Shown piece after piece: positions 21,278 to 27,250 of a DNA stretch of 30,267 nt (position 1 is its first letter; each line of letters starts with the position of its first letter). This DNA is from a virus. Location of the stretch: positions 1 through 30,267 of IMG/VR virus record IMGVR_UViG_3300050821_008022; one strand, given 5' to 3'. Position numbers and translations under genes: made by a program. The notes beneath the pieces were generated by a model, which was given only the letters and a program-made list of their open reading frames with translations, had not been told where the DNA came from and ran no database searches.

Positions 21278-21537
21278 TATTTTTTGTCCTTGTAAAATTT
21301 TTCTAAAAGATCATTCCATTTTTTATTGCTGCTCTCGTTTAATTCGCAGAACATTTTGTACAGTGTATCGATTCTAGAGGCGTGTCCGTCTAATCTTGAT
21401 CCTAAAGATTTTAGATCAGATCTAATGGAATTTACGTCTCCATCTAGTTTGTTTACCGACCATACGATCAGCGTTGCCATTGCTGCTATTAATGCTATGT
21501 TTACTCCGACTATTGTCGAAACTTGAATCCAATCCAT
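21277..21537 (-). CDS. Membrane-anchored coiled-coil protein (86 aa), holin-like layout
   Basis: An 86-residue protein with one N-terminal transmembrane helix (about residues 6-28, VSTIVGVNIALIAAMATLIV) followed by a coiled coil (NKLDGDVNSIRSDLKSLGSR, LDGHASRIDTLYKMF) and a lysine-rich end. This layout resembles some phage holin or haemolysin XhlA-like proteins, though the usual order there is coiled coil first. It starts after AAGGAGAGAAAAA and leads the leftward operon at 21537-19672. A role in lysis or exclusion is inferred only. Confidence 0.5.
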   Translation of the reverse strand: MDWIQVSTIVGVNIALIAAMATLIVWSVNKLDGDVNSIRSDLKSLGSRLDGHASRIDTLYKMFCELNESSNKKWNDLLEKFYKDKK

Positions 21538-21550
21538 TTTTTCTCTCCTT

Positions 21551-21596
21551 TTATGGGACGTTATGGGATATATCCCACAAGTTTTGCTGCTATAAT
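21551..21596. promoter_or_regulatory. Palindromic operator next to an extended -10 promoter
   Basis: A 14-bp perfect palindrome TGGGATATATCCCA (21564-21577) is preceded by a direct repeat of its half-site (TTATGGGA at 21551 and 21561). On the + strand, 13 nt after the palindrome, is TGCTATAAT (21588-21596), an extended -10 with no -35 consensus. The leftward gene at 21537 starts just beyond the repeats, so one bound regulator could act on both directions. Confidence 0.6.
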
Positions 21597-21602
21597 AAAT
21601 CG

Positions 21603-21709
21603 GTTTTGAAGTGATTTCTTTCGAAACCCCTTTTCAAAACCTGCTCATAAATATCCTAAAAACCATTTGAAAAAGGTATTTCTTTCGAAATACCCTTTTC
21701 TGGTTTTTT
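21603..21709 (+). ncRNA. Candidate small RNA of about 105 nt
   Basis: Predicted from the extended -10 at 21588-21596 (start near 21603) to the T-run ending about 21709. It would begin with a 9-bp stem GGTTTTGAA (21602-21610) with TTCAAAACC (21633-21641) and end in a long terminator hairpin, AAAAACCA (21658-21665) pairing TGGTTTTT (21701-21708) around GGTATTTC/GAAATACC (21675-21694). Both hairpins contain TTTCTTTCGAAA. No ORF of note fits inside. It faces the DUF932 gene, whose transcript it meets end to end. Confidence 0.5.
21657..21709. terminator. Bidirectional terminator after the DUF932 gene
   Basis: The core stem GGTATTTC (21675-21682) with GAAATACC (21687-21694) has a 4-nt loop. Leftward it is followed by TTTTTC; rightward by CTTTTCTGG and nine T's. 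It ends the leftward DUF932 transcript, whose stop codon starts at 21712, and would also end the candidate rightward RNA. Confidence 0.75.
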
Positions 21710-22492
21710 TTACCTTGCACTTAATTGTGCCATTTTTTCTGTCAAAGTCCAGAGTGCGGTGTTCAGTCTAACATTTTCTCCGACCGAATTTACAGCTCTA
21801 GTTTTCATTCTGCTTCCTGCCTCTGTCTTATAGCGGATACCCCCTCTTACGATATTTTCTTGAACTACGTTAAAGGCTGTCCAGAGATCTGTGTTTTGAT
21901 CCGCTGTGCGCCTGGGTGTCAAGATCTGATCGGGCGTTACAGGAAACTCCTCGCCGTCCCATTTTAACGCCATAGCTGATTGAGCGTAGGCAACTGCCTC
22001 TTCCCTCTTTAGCTCGATTCCTTTCCATTCTACGGCCTTTTCTACGCTGATAGGAACAATCTCAATCAGGTCATTGGCTGCCTCTACGACACGATTCACT
22101 ACATCGCCCTGGTGGCGAACTCGGCGGCAAAATGTCTCGGCTCCAGCGATAAGGCCATTACCGCATACGATCCGGAAAACTCCAGCCCTGAGCTGATAAC
22201 TGGTCGTTCCATCATGACTGTTAACTAGCACAATCTCAGGGATCACGCCGACTTTCTCTAAAGCCGATTCATGTCGGAAGCGCATGATGTGTTTAACGAA
22301 GCTCTCGCGCCCGTCGATCCGTGTCCTTGATTGGGTTGCCATCACTGGCCTGAATCCTGAATTGCCTAGGCCTCGCACAACGTCGATCGTAGGGATGAAG
22401 CCGTAACGCTGGCTTACATGCTCCGATCCGCCTGCTGCGAATATGCTAGGTACTCGGCGGGCTAATTCTATTTCATTTAAATATGCTGTCAT
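21710..22492 (-). CDS. DUF932 phage/plasmid-like protein
   Basis: A 260-residue protein matching the DUF932 phage/plasmid-like family: SQRYGFIPTIDVVRGLGNSG, FRPVMATQSRTRIDGRESFV, KHIMRFRHE, then LVNSHDGTTSYQLRAGVFRI, VCGNGLIAG. The function of this family is not established; it is common on phages and plasmids. The start at 22492 follows CAAGGAGTTTACC, and the longer frame to 22603 runs through the hairpin and the preceding gene. The leftward promoter at 22770-22797 drives the 60-residue gene and this one. Confidence 0.8.
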   Translation of the reverse strand: MTAYLNEIELARRVPSIFAAGGSEHVSQRYGFIPTIDVVRGLGNSGFRPVMATQSRTRIDGRESFVKHIMRFRHESALEKVGVIPEIVLVNSHDGTTSYQLRAGVFRIVCGNGLIAGAETFCRRVRHQGDVVNRVVEAANDLIEIVPISVEKAVEWKGIELKREEAVAYAQSAMALKWDGEEFPVTPDQILTPRRTADQNTDLWTAFNVVQENIVRGGIRYKTEAGSRMKTRAVNSVGENVRLNTALWTLTEKMAQLSAR

Positions 22493-22523
22493 GGTAAACT
22501 CCTTGTGATTAATTTTTATTTTT

Positions 22524-22543
22524 CGGGGGGAAGCGTCCCCCCG
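22524..22543. other. GC-rich intercistronic hairpin
   Basis: A 7-bp stem, CGGGGGG (22524-22530) with CCCCCCG (22537-22543), and a 6-nt loop. In the leftward transcript it is followed by an A-rich leader and the SD of the DUF932 gene, the same arrangement as the hairpin at 9620-9644. On the + strand TTTT follows, so it may block rightward transcription. Confidence 0.55.
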
Positions 22544-22547
22544 TTTT

Positions 22548-22730
22548 CTATTTTTGTTTTTTCGCGTATTGCATTGCTTCTTTCTTGCTGAAGAAATACT
22601 CATTGCACTCGCCGTTTATAACTACATTCCACTTGTTTGTCCTATTTGAACCATAAATTCTATGGTTGATAATCTGAACTTCGTTACCGTTGATTCTCTG
22701 TCTGTAGTGCCCTGCTTGAATTCTTTCCAT
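22548..22730 (-). CDS. Small basic phage protein (60 aa)
   Basis: A 60-residue protein after GGGAGAGAAAA. It is basic and probably a small beta-sheet plus helix (NGNEVQIINHRIYGSNRTNK, WNVVINGECNEYFF, then KKEAMQYAKKQK). No family recognised. It is the first gene of the leftward operon controlled by the third copy of the 23-bp element, so it is probably early. Confidence 0.55.
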   Translation of the reverse strand: MERIQAGHYRQRINGNEVQIINHRIYGSNRTNKWNVVINGECNEYFFSKKEAMQYAKKQK

Positions 22731-22766
22731 TTTTCTCTCCCTGCCTACTGGCTTTTCGGTTGTGGC

Positions 22767-22797
22767 TAAATATTAACAAAATTCTGTTTTTTCTCAA
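22767..22797 (-). promoter_or_regulatory. Leftward promoter with operator copy 3 of the 23-bp element
   Basis: Read leftward: -35 TTGAGA (22797-22792), 16-nt spacer, -10 TAATAT (22775-22770). The 23-bp element is 22767-22789, identical in 23 positions to copy 1, and its palindrome AACAAAATTCTGTT lies at 22775-22788. A TCTCAAA/TTTGAGA inverted repeat places another TTGAGA (22809-22814) facing rightward, which may be the -35 of the DUF1064 operon with TATGAT at 22834 (19-nt spacing). Confidence 0.7.
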
Positions 22798-22882
22798 AGA
22801 GAAATTATTTGAGAATTTCGTTTTTTTTTATTTTATGATTTAGGTATGAGCAGAGACGAAGACTTTTTTTAATTAAAATAGT

Positions 22883-23284
22883 TTGTTTGCGAGAAAAATC
22901 GAGCCTTACCCTAACTATGGTGACAACGTGGCTATTTCAATAGATGATGTCCAGGAGCTGAGGAAAAGGAAGGTTTTGAAACACAAATTCGGTGCGGTTT
23001 CATGCGAACGGGATCAAAAGAAATTCCCTTCCCGCCTGGAACGTCGATATTACGATGAGCTTAAAATCCGTCAGGCTTCCGGGGAAGTCATATTCTTTCT
23101 TAGGCAAACTCCATTCGAAATTGGAGGCGGAGTCAAATATGTCGTGGACTTCACTGTCTTCCTGGCTGATGGCACTATAGAATTTGTGGACACAAAGGGA
23201 AGGGACACAAAGATGAGTATCGCAAAGCGCAAGATCGTGGAACATCTGTATCCTGTAGAAATTAAAATTGTAACCAAGGTTTGA
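22883..23284 (+). CDS. DUF1064 PD-(D/E)XK nuclease-like protein
   Basis: A 133-residue protein with the DUF1064 layout: KFPSRLERRYYDELKIRQ (Glu53), RQTPFEI, VKYVVDFTVFLADGTIEFVD and TKG, giving Asp89 and the Asp103-x-Lys105 pair of a PD-(D/E)XK-type fold, then AKRKIVEHLYP. Members are likely Holliday-junction or structure-specific phage nucleases. The only upstream start is TTG at 22883 with no SD. An ATG frame at 22846 (MSRDEDFF, then stop) lies just before it, so the 5' end may be damaged or the start misread. Confidence 0.7.
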   Translation: MFARKIEPYPNYGDNVAISIDDVQELRKRKVLKHKFGAVSCERDQKKFPSRLERRYYDELKIRQASGEVIFFLRQTPFEIGGGVKYVVDFTVFLADGTIEFVDTKGRDTKMSIAKRKIVEHLYPVEIKIVTKV

Positions 23285-23286
23285 AA

Positions 23287-23481
23287 ATGTCATGCGAAGT
23301 CACTGTGAAAATCAAAGAAGGAAAAAGGACTTTGACTCAGAAAGCTACTGTCATGGGCGATATCAAAGCAGCCTATGATGATCCTGAGATTGATAGACTT
23401 GTGTCAAATTTAAATAAAATGTTTGGTGGAACTGAAGGGCTGAAAAAGACAGCGGTAACAATAAAATTGGTGGATGACTAA
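23287..23481 (+). CDS. Small phage protein (64 aa)
   Basis: A 64-residue protein starting at 23287 with AAGG upstream, two nt after the nuclease stop; a TTG at 23281 would couple with that stop (TTGA). The sequence (CEVTVKIKEGKRTLTQKATV, then LVSNLNKMFGGTEGLKKTAV) looks like a small beta-alpha fold. No family recognised. It is followed by a strong SD for the next gene. Confidence 0.55.
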   Translation: MSCEVTVKIKEGKRTLTQKATVMGDIKAAYDDPEIDRLVSNLNKMFGGTEGLKKTAVTIKLVDD

Positions 23482-23493
23482 GGAGGATTAGTA

Positions 23494-23769
23494 ATGTTAA
23501 TTGTTAGAGAAGAAAGAGTGGTAAATTTAAATAATGTAACTAATTTTGCAATGATTGTTAAAAACGGATTTTTTTCTATAGAATTTTACTATAATTGGTA
23601 TGAAGAATTTAAATGTTGTGACAGTTTTACTTTTGAATCAGAAGAAGATATGAAGATGGCGTTTGAAATGGTTTTAGTATTTCATGCTTCCAACGATAGA
23701 ATTTGTCACTTAGACCGTTCTTATATTGAACAAAGAAAAGAAGATATTAAAAGGTTTAAAAATGAGTGA
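23494..23769 (+). CDS. Phage protein of unknown function (91 aa)
   Basis: A 91-residue protein after AAGGAGGATTAGTA, the strongest RBS in the area. It has beta strands (VVNLNNVTNFAMIVKNGFFS, IEFYYNWYEEF), two adjacent cysteines, then an acidic helix (EEDMKMAFEMVLVF) and a lysine-rich end. No family recognised. It overlaps the following gene by 8 nt. Confidence 0.55.
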   Translation: MLIVREERVVNLNNVTNFAMIVKNGFFSIEFYYNWYEEFKCCDSFTFESEEDMKMAFEMVLVFHASNDRICHLDRSYIEQRKEDIKRFKNE

Positions 23770-24106
23770 TGAAATTGGTGAAACAAAAATGAATTTGACT
23801 TGGGAGCCTGAAAGCAATCTTTTCTCAATGAGATTTTTGATAGATGACAAGGTCGCCTTCCAAGTCAAAATGATTCCTGAAACTTTTGAAAAACTTACTC
23901 ACGATATGGTGAGGACTGTGAAAAATTATAATCTCATCATGATAGAAAAATATCAAGAAAGGATCAGAAATGAGCAAGCAACGCAGCCAGCCCCTGGAGG
24001 AAGCCTACCAGATCTACGCGATGCCGATAGATCAGGTGAAACTGAATCCGGAGAATCCGAGGGTGATAGAGGACGAGAAATTCGAGAAGATAGTCCAGTC
24101 GGTTAA
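23762..24106 (+). CDS. Small phage protein with acidic disordered tail (114 aa)
   Basis: A 114-residue protein starting at 23762 after AAAAGG. Residues 8-75 are a compact region (MNLTWEPESNLFSMRFLIDD, KVAFQVKMIPETFEKL, then a helix). The last 46 residues are acidic and low-complexity (SGETESGESEGDRGREI) and overlap, in another frame, the first ParB-like gene by 137 nt. The tail is thus a candidate for chance read-through rather than a conserved part. No family recognised. Confidence 0.5.
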   Translation: MSDEIGETKMNLTWEPESNLFSMRFLIDDKVAFQVKMIPETFEKLTHDMVRTVKNYNLIMIEKYQERIRNEQATQPAPGGSLPDLRDADRSGETESGESEGDRGREIREDSPVG

Positions 24107-24614
24107 AGAAGATGGATTCATGCTCTCGATTCGCTTCCTGGTCGTCGATAAAAACAACGTGGTCATGGGAGGCAATCAAAGGCTCAGGGCGTGTCAAGTC
24201 GCAGGCCTGACAGAAGTCTATGTAGTCAAGGCCGATGATTTGTCAGAGAAAGAATTGAATGATTTCATACTGAAGGACAACACATATTATGGAAACTGGG
24301 ACAGGCCAATGGTATCGAATCTATATTCTGATGCTGAACTGGTTTCTATGGGTGCAGAACTGGTTGAAATGACAGCTCCTCGATTGGAAGTCATAGGCGA
24401 TATCCAACCCGCGATTGATCAATCTGACCTGGCCGAAAGAAAAGAAGCTTATGACAACAATTCCATAAAGCAAATTGTGGTCTACTATCCTGCTGATATT
24501 TTCGACAAAGTTGTTGAATCTCTGGAAGCTATCAAAAAGCATATGCAATGCAATGAGAATCCCGAAGTGCTTTTGAAGCTCTTAAACCATTGGGAGGCCA
24601 ATTATGCCAATTGA
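23970..24614 (+). CDS. ParB-like nuclease-domain protein, copy 1
   Basis: A 214-residue protein after AAAGGATCAGAA. Residues 12-100 form a ParB/Srx-type domain: VKLNPENPRVI, then LSIRFLVVDKNNVVMGGNQR (motif GGNQR, 67-71), LRACQVAGL and LKDNTYYGNWD. The C-terminal region (about 165-214, IKQIVVYYPADIFDKVVESL) is shared with the next gene. Phage ParB-like proteins of this kind sit next to DNA-modification and terminase genes; activity has been proposed for nucleic-acid processing but is unproven here. It overlaps the next gene by 11 nt. Confidence 0.8.
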   Translation: MSKQRSQPLEEAYQIYAMPIDQVKLNPENPRVIEDEKFEKIVQSVKEDGFMLSIRFLVVDKNNVVMGGNQRLRACQVAGLTEVYVVKADDLSEKELNDFILKDNTYYGNWDRPMVSNLYSDAELVSMGAELVEMTAPRLEVIGDIQPAIDQSDLAERKEAYDNNSIKQIVVYYPADIFDKVVESLEAIKKHMQCNENPEVLLKLLNHWEANYAN

Positions 24615-25350
24615 AAAAATCTACAAGATAGTCAGGACTCCTATTCATGAGATTCTTTTAAATCCTTCCAATCCACGTACTATTTCAGACGAGAAATTTG
24701 AAAGGCTTGTCGAGTCTATAAAAGAGGCTCCTTGGATGCTGAAATTGCGTCCAATTGTTGTGAATAAAGATGGCGTGATCCTGGGCGGCAATCAGCGTTA
24801 CAAAGCCTGCCTTGAAGCTGGTATGGAAGATGTTTGGGTGTTGTGGGCGGATCAGATAACAGACGAGCAGCAGCGTCGTTTCATAATCAAAGACAACTTG
24901 GACTACGGTAAATGGGATCAGGAAATAATACAGCGCAGGTATAGCAAAGATGAGCTTTTAAAACACGGTGTGGAGATCTCTTTGCTTGAGCAGAAAAAAC
25001 CTACTGGCGATCCAAGCGTCAAGCCTCCTCCAGTGTTCGGGTCAGATGATGATGCTGTCGAGCCTGATATTTCCGAAGAAGAACTCGAAAAAGCAAAGAA
25101 GAATTTCAATGACAATACTATCAAGCAAATTGTGTTTCAGTTGCCCTCAGACATATACGAAGGAACACTTAAAAAGCTTGATGAGATATCAAAAGAACTA
25201 TATTGCGATGACAATAGCGAAGTTTTTTTGAGGTTAATAAATTTCTATGAGGTCAGCAATGGAATACAACCAGCATCTAGTCCCGATTCTGATTCCATCG
25301 AAAGGGAGAGCGGGGAAGACCAAGACGGACAAGTTGTTGAGGGAAGCTAA
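24604..25350 (+). CDS. ParB-like nuclease-domain protein, copy 2
   Basis: A 248-residue paralogue of the previous protein. It repeats ILLNPSNPRTI, LRPIVVNKDGVILGGNQR (GGNQR at 61-65), ACLEAGM and IKDNLDYGKWD, and the C-terminal TIKQIVFQLPSDIYEGTLKK. It has an acidic proline-rich insert (about 133-165, PTGDPSVKPPPVFGSDDD) that copy 1 lacks. A tail of about 30 residues overlaps the glycosyltransferase gene by 92 nt out of frame. Keeping two diverged copies in tandem suggests separate partners or targets, perhaps a heterodimer. Confidence 0.8.
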   Translation: MPIEKIYKIVRTPIHEILLNPSNPRTISDEKFERLVESIKEAPWMLKLRPIVVNKDGVILGGNQRYKACLEAGMEDVWVLWADQITDEQQRRFIIKDNLDYGKWDQEIIQRRYSKDELLKHGVEISLLEQKKPTGDPSVKPPPVFGSDDDAVEPDISEEELEKAKKNFNDNTIKQIVFQLPSDIYEGTLKKLDEISKELYCDDNSEVFLRLINFYEVSNGIQPASSPDSDSIERESGEDQDGQVVEGS

Positions 25351-25999
25351 TCTGACCTATTGTTTTGTTGTAGAGCCTGCCGAGAAAGAGATTTACAAGG
25401 CTACTGGAAGCAAAATTATGGTGCTTCCTGAAAGCGGTCAAGGAATCACATATTCGCGTGATTGGATAATGAAGCAAATGCGTCATATGGGCTACAAATG
25501 GTTTTGGATGCTGGATGATGACATTGAATGTTTCGGTGAGTCTTTTGATGGCAAGACAAAGCAGACGGATGCAGGTGTTTTGGAAAAATCATGGTATCAA
25601 TTTCGGTTTTATCCTCCAGCCTCTCTTTATTCCCTTGAATTGAGACAATTTTCCTGGTCGGCCTCCGAAATTCAAAAAGACAAGATCGCAATGCAGTGTG
25701 TTTTGTTCAATTTAGAGAATTGCAAAAACATTGACTATGACATTAGGCTTAAAATACGCGAAGACTACGATCTTTCCTTACAGGCTATCTTTAGGGCAAA
25801 AGGAACTTTGCGAAGCGGTAAATATTTTTATGGAATCGCCGATATGAAGTCTCAGCCTGGCGGTATGTCTGAATGGTACAATGAAGAGACTGAAATGCAT
25901 GAGACATGGAAACTTTGCCGAAAATGGCCTGAGATTGTCGAGCCCCTGAGAAAAGAGGGAAGGATAGACGTTAAAATCAATTGGAAGAAGATAAAATGA
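25259..25999 (+). CDS. TET-associated glycosyltransferase-like protein
   Basis: A 246-residue glycosyltransferase-A-type protein. The start at 25259 follows GAGGTCAGCA; an earlier ATG at 25247 adds four residues. Residues 9-20 (PILIPSKGRAGK) and 54-70 (MVLPESGQGITYSRDWIM) are the nucleotide-sugar binding part. YKWFWMLDDDIECFG places the acidic triad at 86-88, the likely metal site. Later LKIREDYDLSLQAIF (near residue 190) is a candidate acidic catalytic loop. Glycosyltransferases of this type are predicted to glycosylate hydroxymethyl bases produced by TET/JBP enzymes, and the next gene encodes one. The sugar donor is unknown. Confidence 0.75.
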   Translation: MEYNQHLVPILIPSKGRAGKTKTDKLLREANLTYCFVVEPAEKEIYKATGSKIMVLPESGQGITYSRDWIMKQMRHMGYKWFWMLDDDIECFGESFDGKTKQTDAGVLEKSWYQFRFYPPASLYSLELRQFSWSASEIQKDKIAMQCVLFNLENCKNIDYDIRLKIREDYDLSLQAIFRAKGTLRSGKYFYGIADMKSQPGGMSEWYNEETEMHETWKLCRKWPEIVEPLRKEGRIDVKINWKKIK

Positions 26000-26820
26000 A
26001 GATAATCAATGTAAAGGCTAAAGAACTTGATTTTAAAACTTACAAGATGCGTTCAGCTCTGGAAGATGATTGCTCGCAGTTAATCGATTATGATTGCGTT
26101 GTGATGGAAAACGATGTGCCTCGCATTCTTTACGCTCAGATTGATGCGCCAACTCAAAATTTGAGATGGGCGGTCAAGACCATTGATTATGAAGAGACAA
26201 CTCGAACCAATGGCTTGAAAACCCGAAGTGCGATTTTTGGCTATTCCCCTCGCGTTACCATGCGAAAAGATTTTTGTTCCGCTACTGCTATGGCCCGAAA
26301 TTTTCCTAAGCAGCATCACGTGATCTGTGAGTTTTCGAAAGAACTGCTTAAGCTTTACTTGAAGTACTTTCCTGAGACTCTCAGGAGGCATTTTGATATG
26401 GTAAAAGACAGAATCAAAGAACAATACAAACTTGCTGGAACTCCTTTTACTTCCGGCATCGTCAATAAAAATAATCCCCTTAAATATCATCACGATGCCG
26501 GAAATTTTAAAAATGTTCTTAGTAATATGATTGTGCTAAAAAGAGGAGTGCAAGGCGGTCGCCTGGCTTGCCCTGAATATGACATCAAATTTGAATGTGA
26601 TGACAATCACGTGGTCATTTTCGACGGGGCTGAAATTCTGCATGGGGTGACTCCAATTATTAAGCCTGAAGATGATAACTGCTACCGTTACTCGGTCGTT
26701 TATTATTCGTTGGAGCAAATGTGGAATTGTGAGGATGTCAATGAAGAAGTCAAGCGAATCAGAAAGGTCAAGAAACAGCGAGAATTCAAGCGACTTGGTG
26801 GAAGCAAAGGAAGCGATTAG
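25996..26820 (+). CDS. TET/JBP-family 2-oxoglutarate/Fe(II) dioxygenase
   Basis: A 274-residue protein starting in an ATGA overlap with the glycosyltransferase gene. The double-stranded beta-helix signature is present: His165-x-Asp167 in YHHDAGNFKNVLSNMIVL, RGVQGGRLACPEY, VVIFDGAEILHGVTP (His216) and the RYSVVYYS segment with Arg231, which would bind 2-oxoglutarate. The arrangement matches TET/JBP-type enzymes that hydroxylate 5-methylcytosine or thymine in DNA. The N-terminal 100 residues are less conserved and may give DNA binding. The tail overlaps the small terminase by 80 nt. Whether the substrate is C or T cannot be read from sequence. Confidence 0.8.
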   Translation: MKIINVKAKELDFKTYKMRSALEDDCSQLIDYDCVVMENDVPRILYAQIDAPTQNLRWAVKTIDYEETTRTNGLKTRSAIFGYSPRVTMRKDFCSATAMARNFPKQHHVICEFSKELLKLYLKYFPETLRRHFDMVKDRIKEQYKLAGTPFTSGIVNKNNPLKYHHDAGNFKNVLSNMIVLKRGVQGGRLACPEYDIKFECDDNHVVIFDGAEILHGVTPIIKPEDDNCYRYSVVYYSLEQMWNCEDVNEEVKRIRKVKKQREFKRLGGSKGSD

Positions 26821-27250
26821 GAATGCTGGCTATAAAAGGCCAAAGAGAAAATATCGAAAGAAGCCTACAGAACAGGAAAAACGCATTGCCTATTCTTATG
26901 CAGCCTACGGCGCAACGAATGAAGACATCGCAGCAGTCCTTGGAATGGACAATAAAACTCTCACTAAATACTTTGAAAAAGAGCTTATTTCTGGTCGTGC
27001 TGTCTCTAAAAACACGATAGCGGAAAGGCTTTATAAGATGGCTGTCGGCCGCGAAGCTGTAATTGATCCTGCCTCTGGTATCCAGCTTCACCCTGCTATT
27101 GCTCCAGATCGTTCAGCCTTGATTTTTCTGGCAAAGGTAAGGCTAGGTTGGAAAGAGACAGCGGTCGTTGAGCAAACAGTCGATGTCAAGTCCTCGGAAG
27201 TCAAATTCTACATTCCAGATAATGGCATGAGGTGCGAGGGTGAAACGTGA
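26741..27250 (+). CDS. Terminase small subunit
   Basis: A 169-residue protein starting at 26741 with GAGGA six nt before, inside the dioxygenase gene. A serine-rich and basic N-terminus (RPKRKYRKKPTEQEKRIA) leads into a helix-turn-helix (about 50-85, YAAYGATNEDIAAVLGMDNK, TLTKYFEKELISGR) and a helical middle with TIAERLYKMAVGRE, then IAPDRSALIFLAKVRLGW. This is the pattern of phage small terminase subunits, which recognise the packaging site. The large subunit follows with an 11-nt overlap. Confidence 0.75.
   Translation: MKKSSESERSRNSENSSDLVEAKEAIRNAGYKRPKRKYRKKPTEQEKRIAYSYAAYGATNEDIAAVLGMDNKTLTKYFEKELISGRAVSKNTIAERLYKMAVGREAVIDPASGIQLHPAIAPDRSALIFLAKVRLGWKETAVVEQTVDVKSSEVKFYIPDNGMRCEGET

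Noticed and set aside
26080-26493. 137-residue minus-strand ORF inside the dioxygenase gene
   Set aside because: It is a shadow of a recognisable 2OG dioxygenase and has no SD or family pattern.
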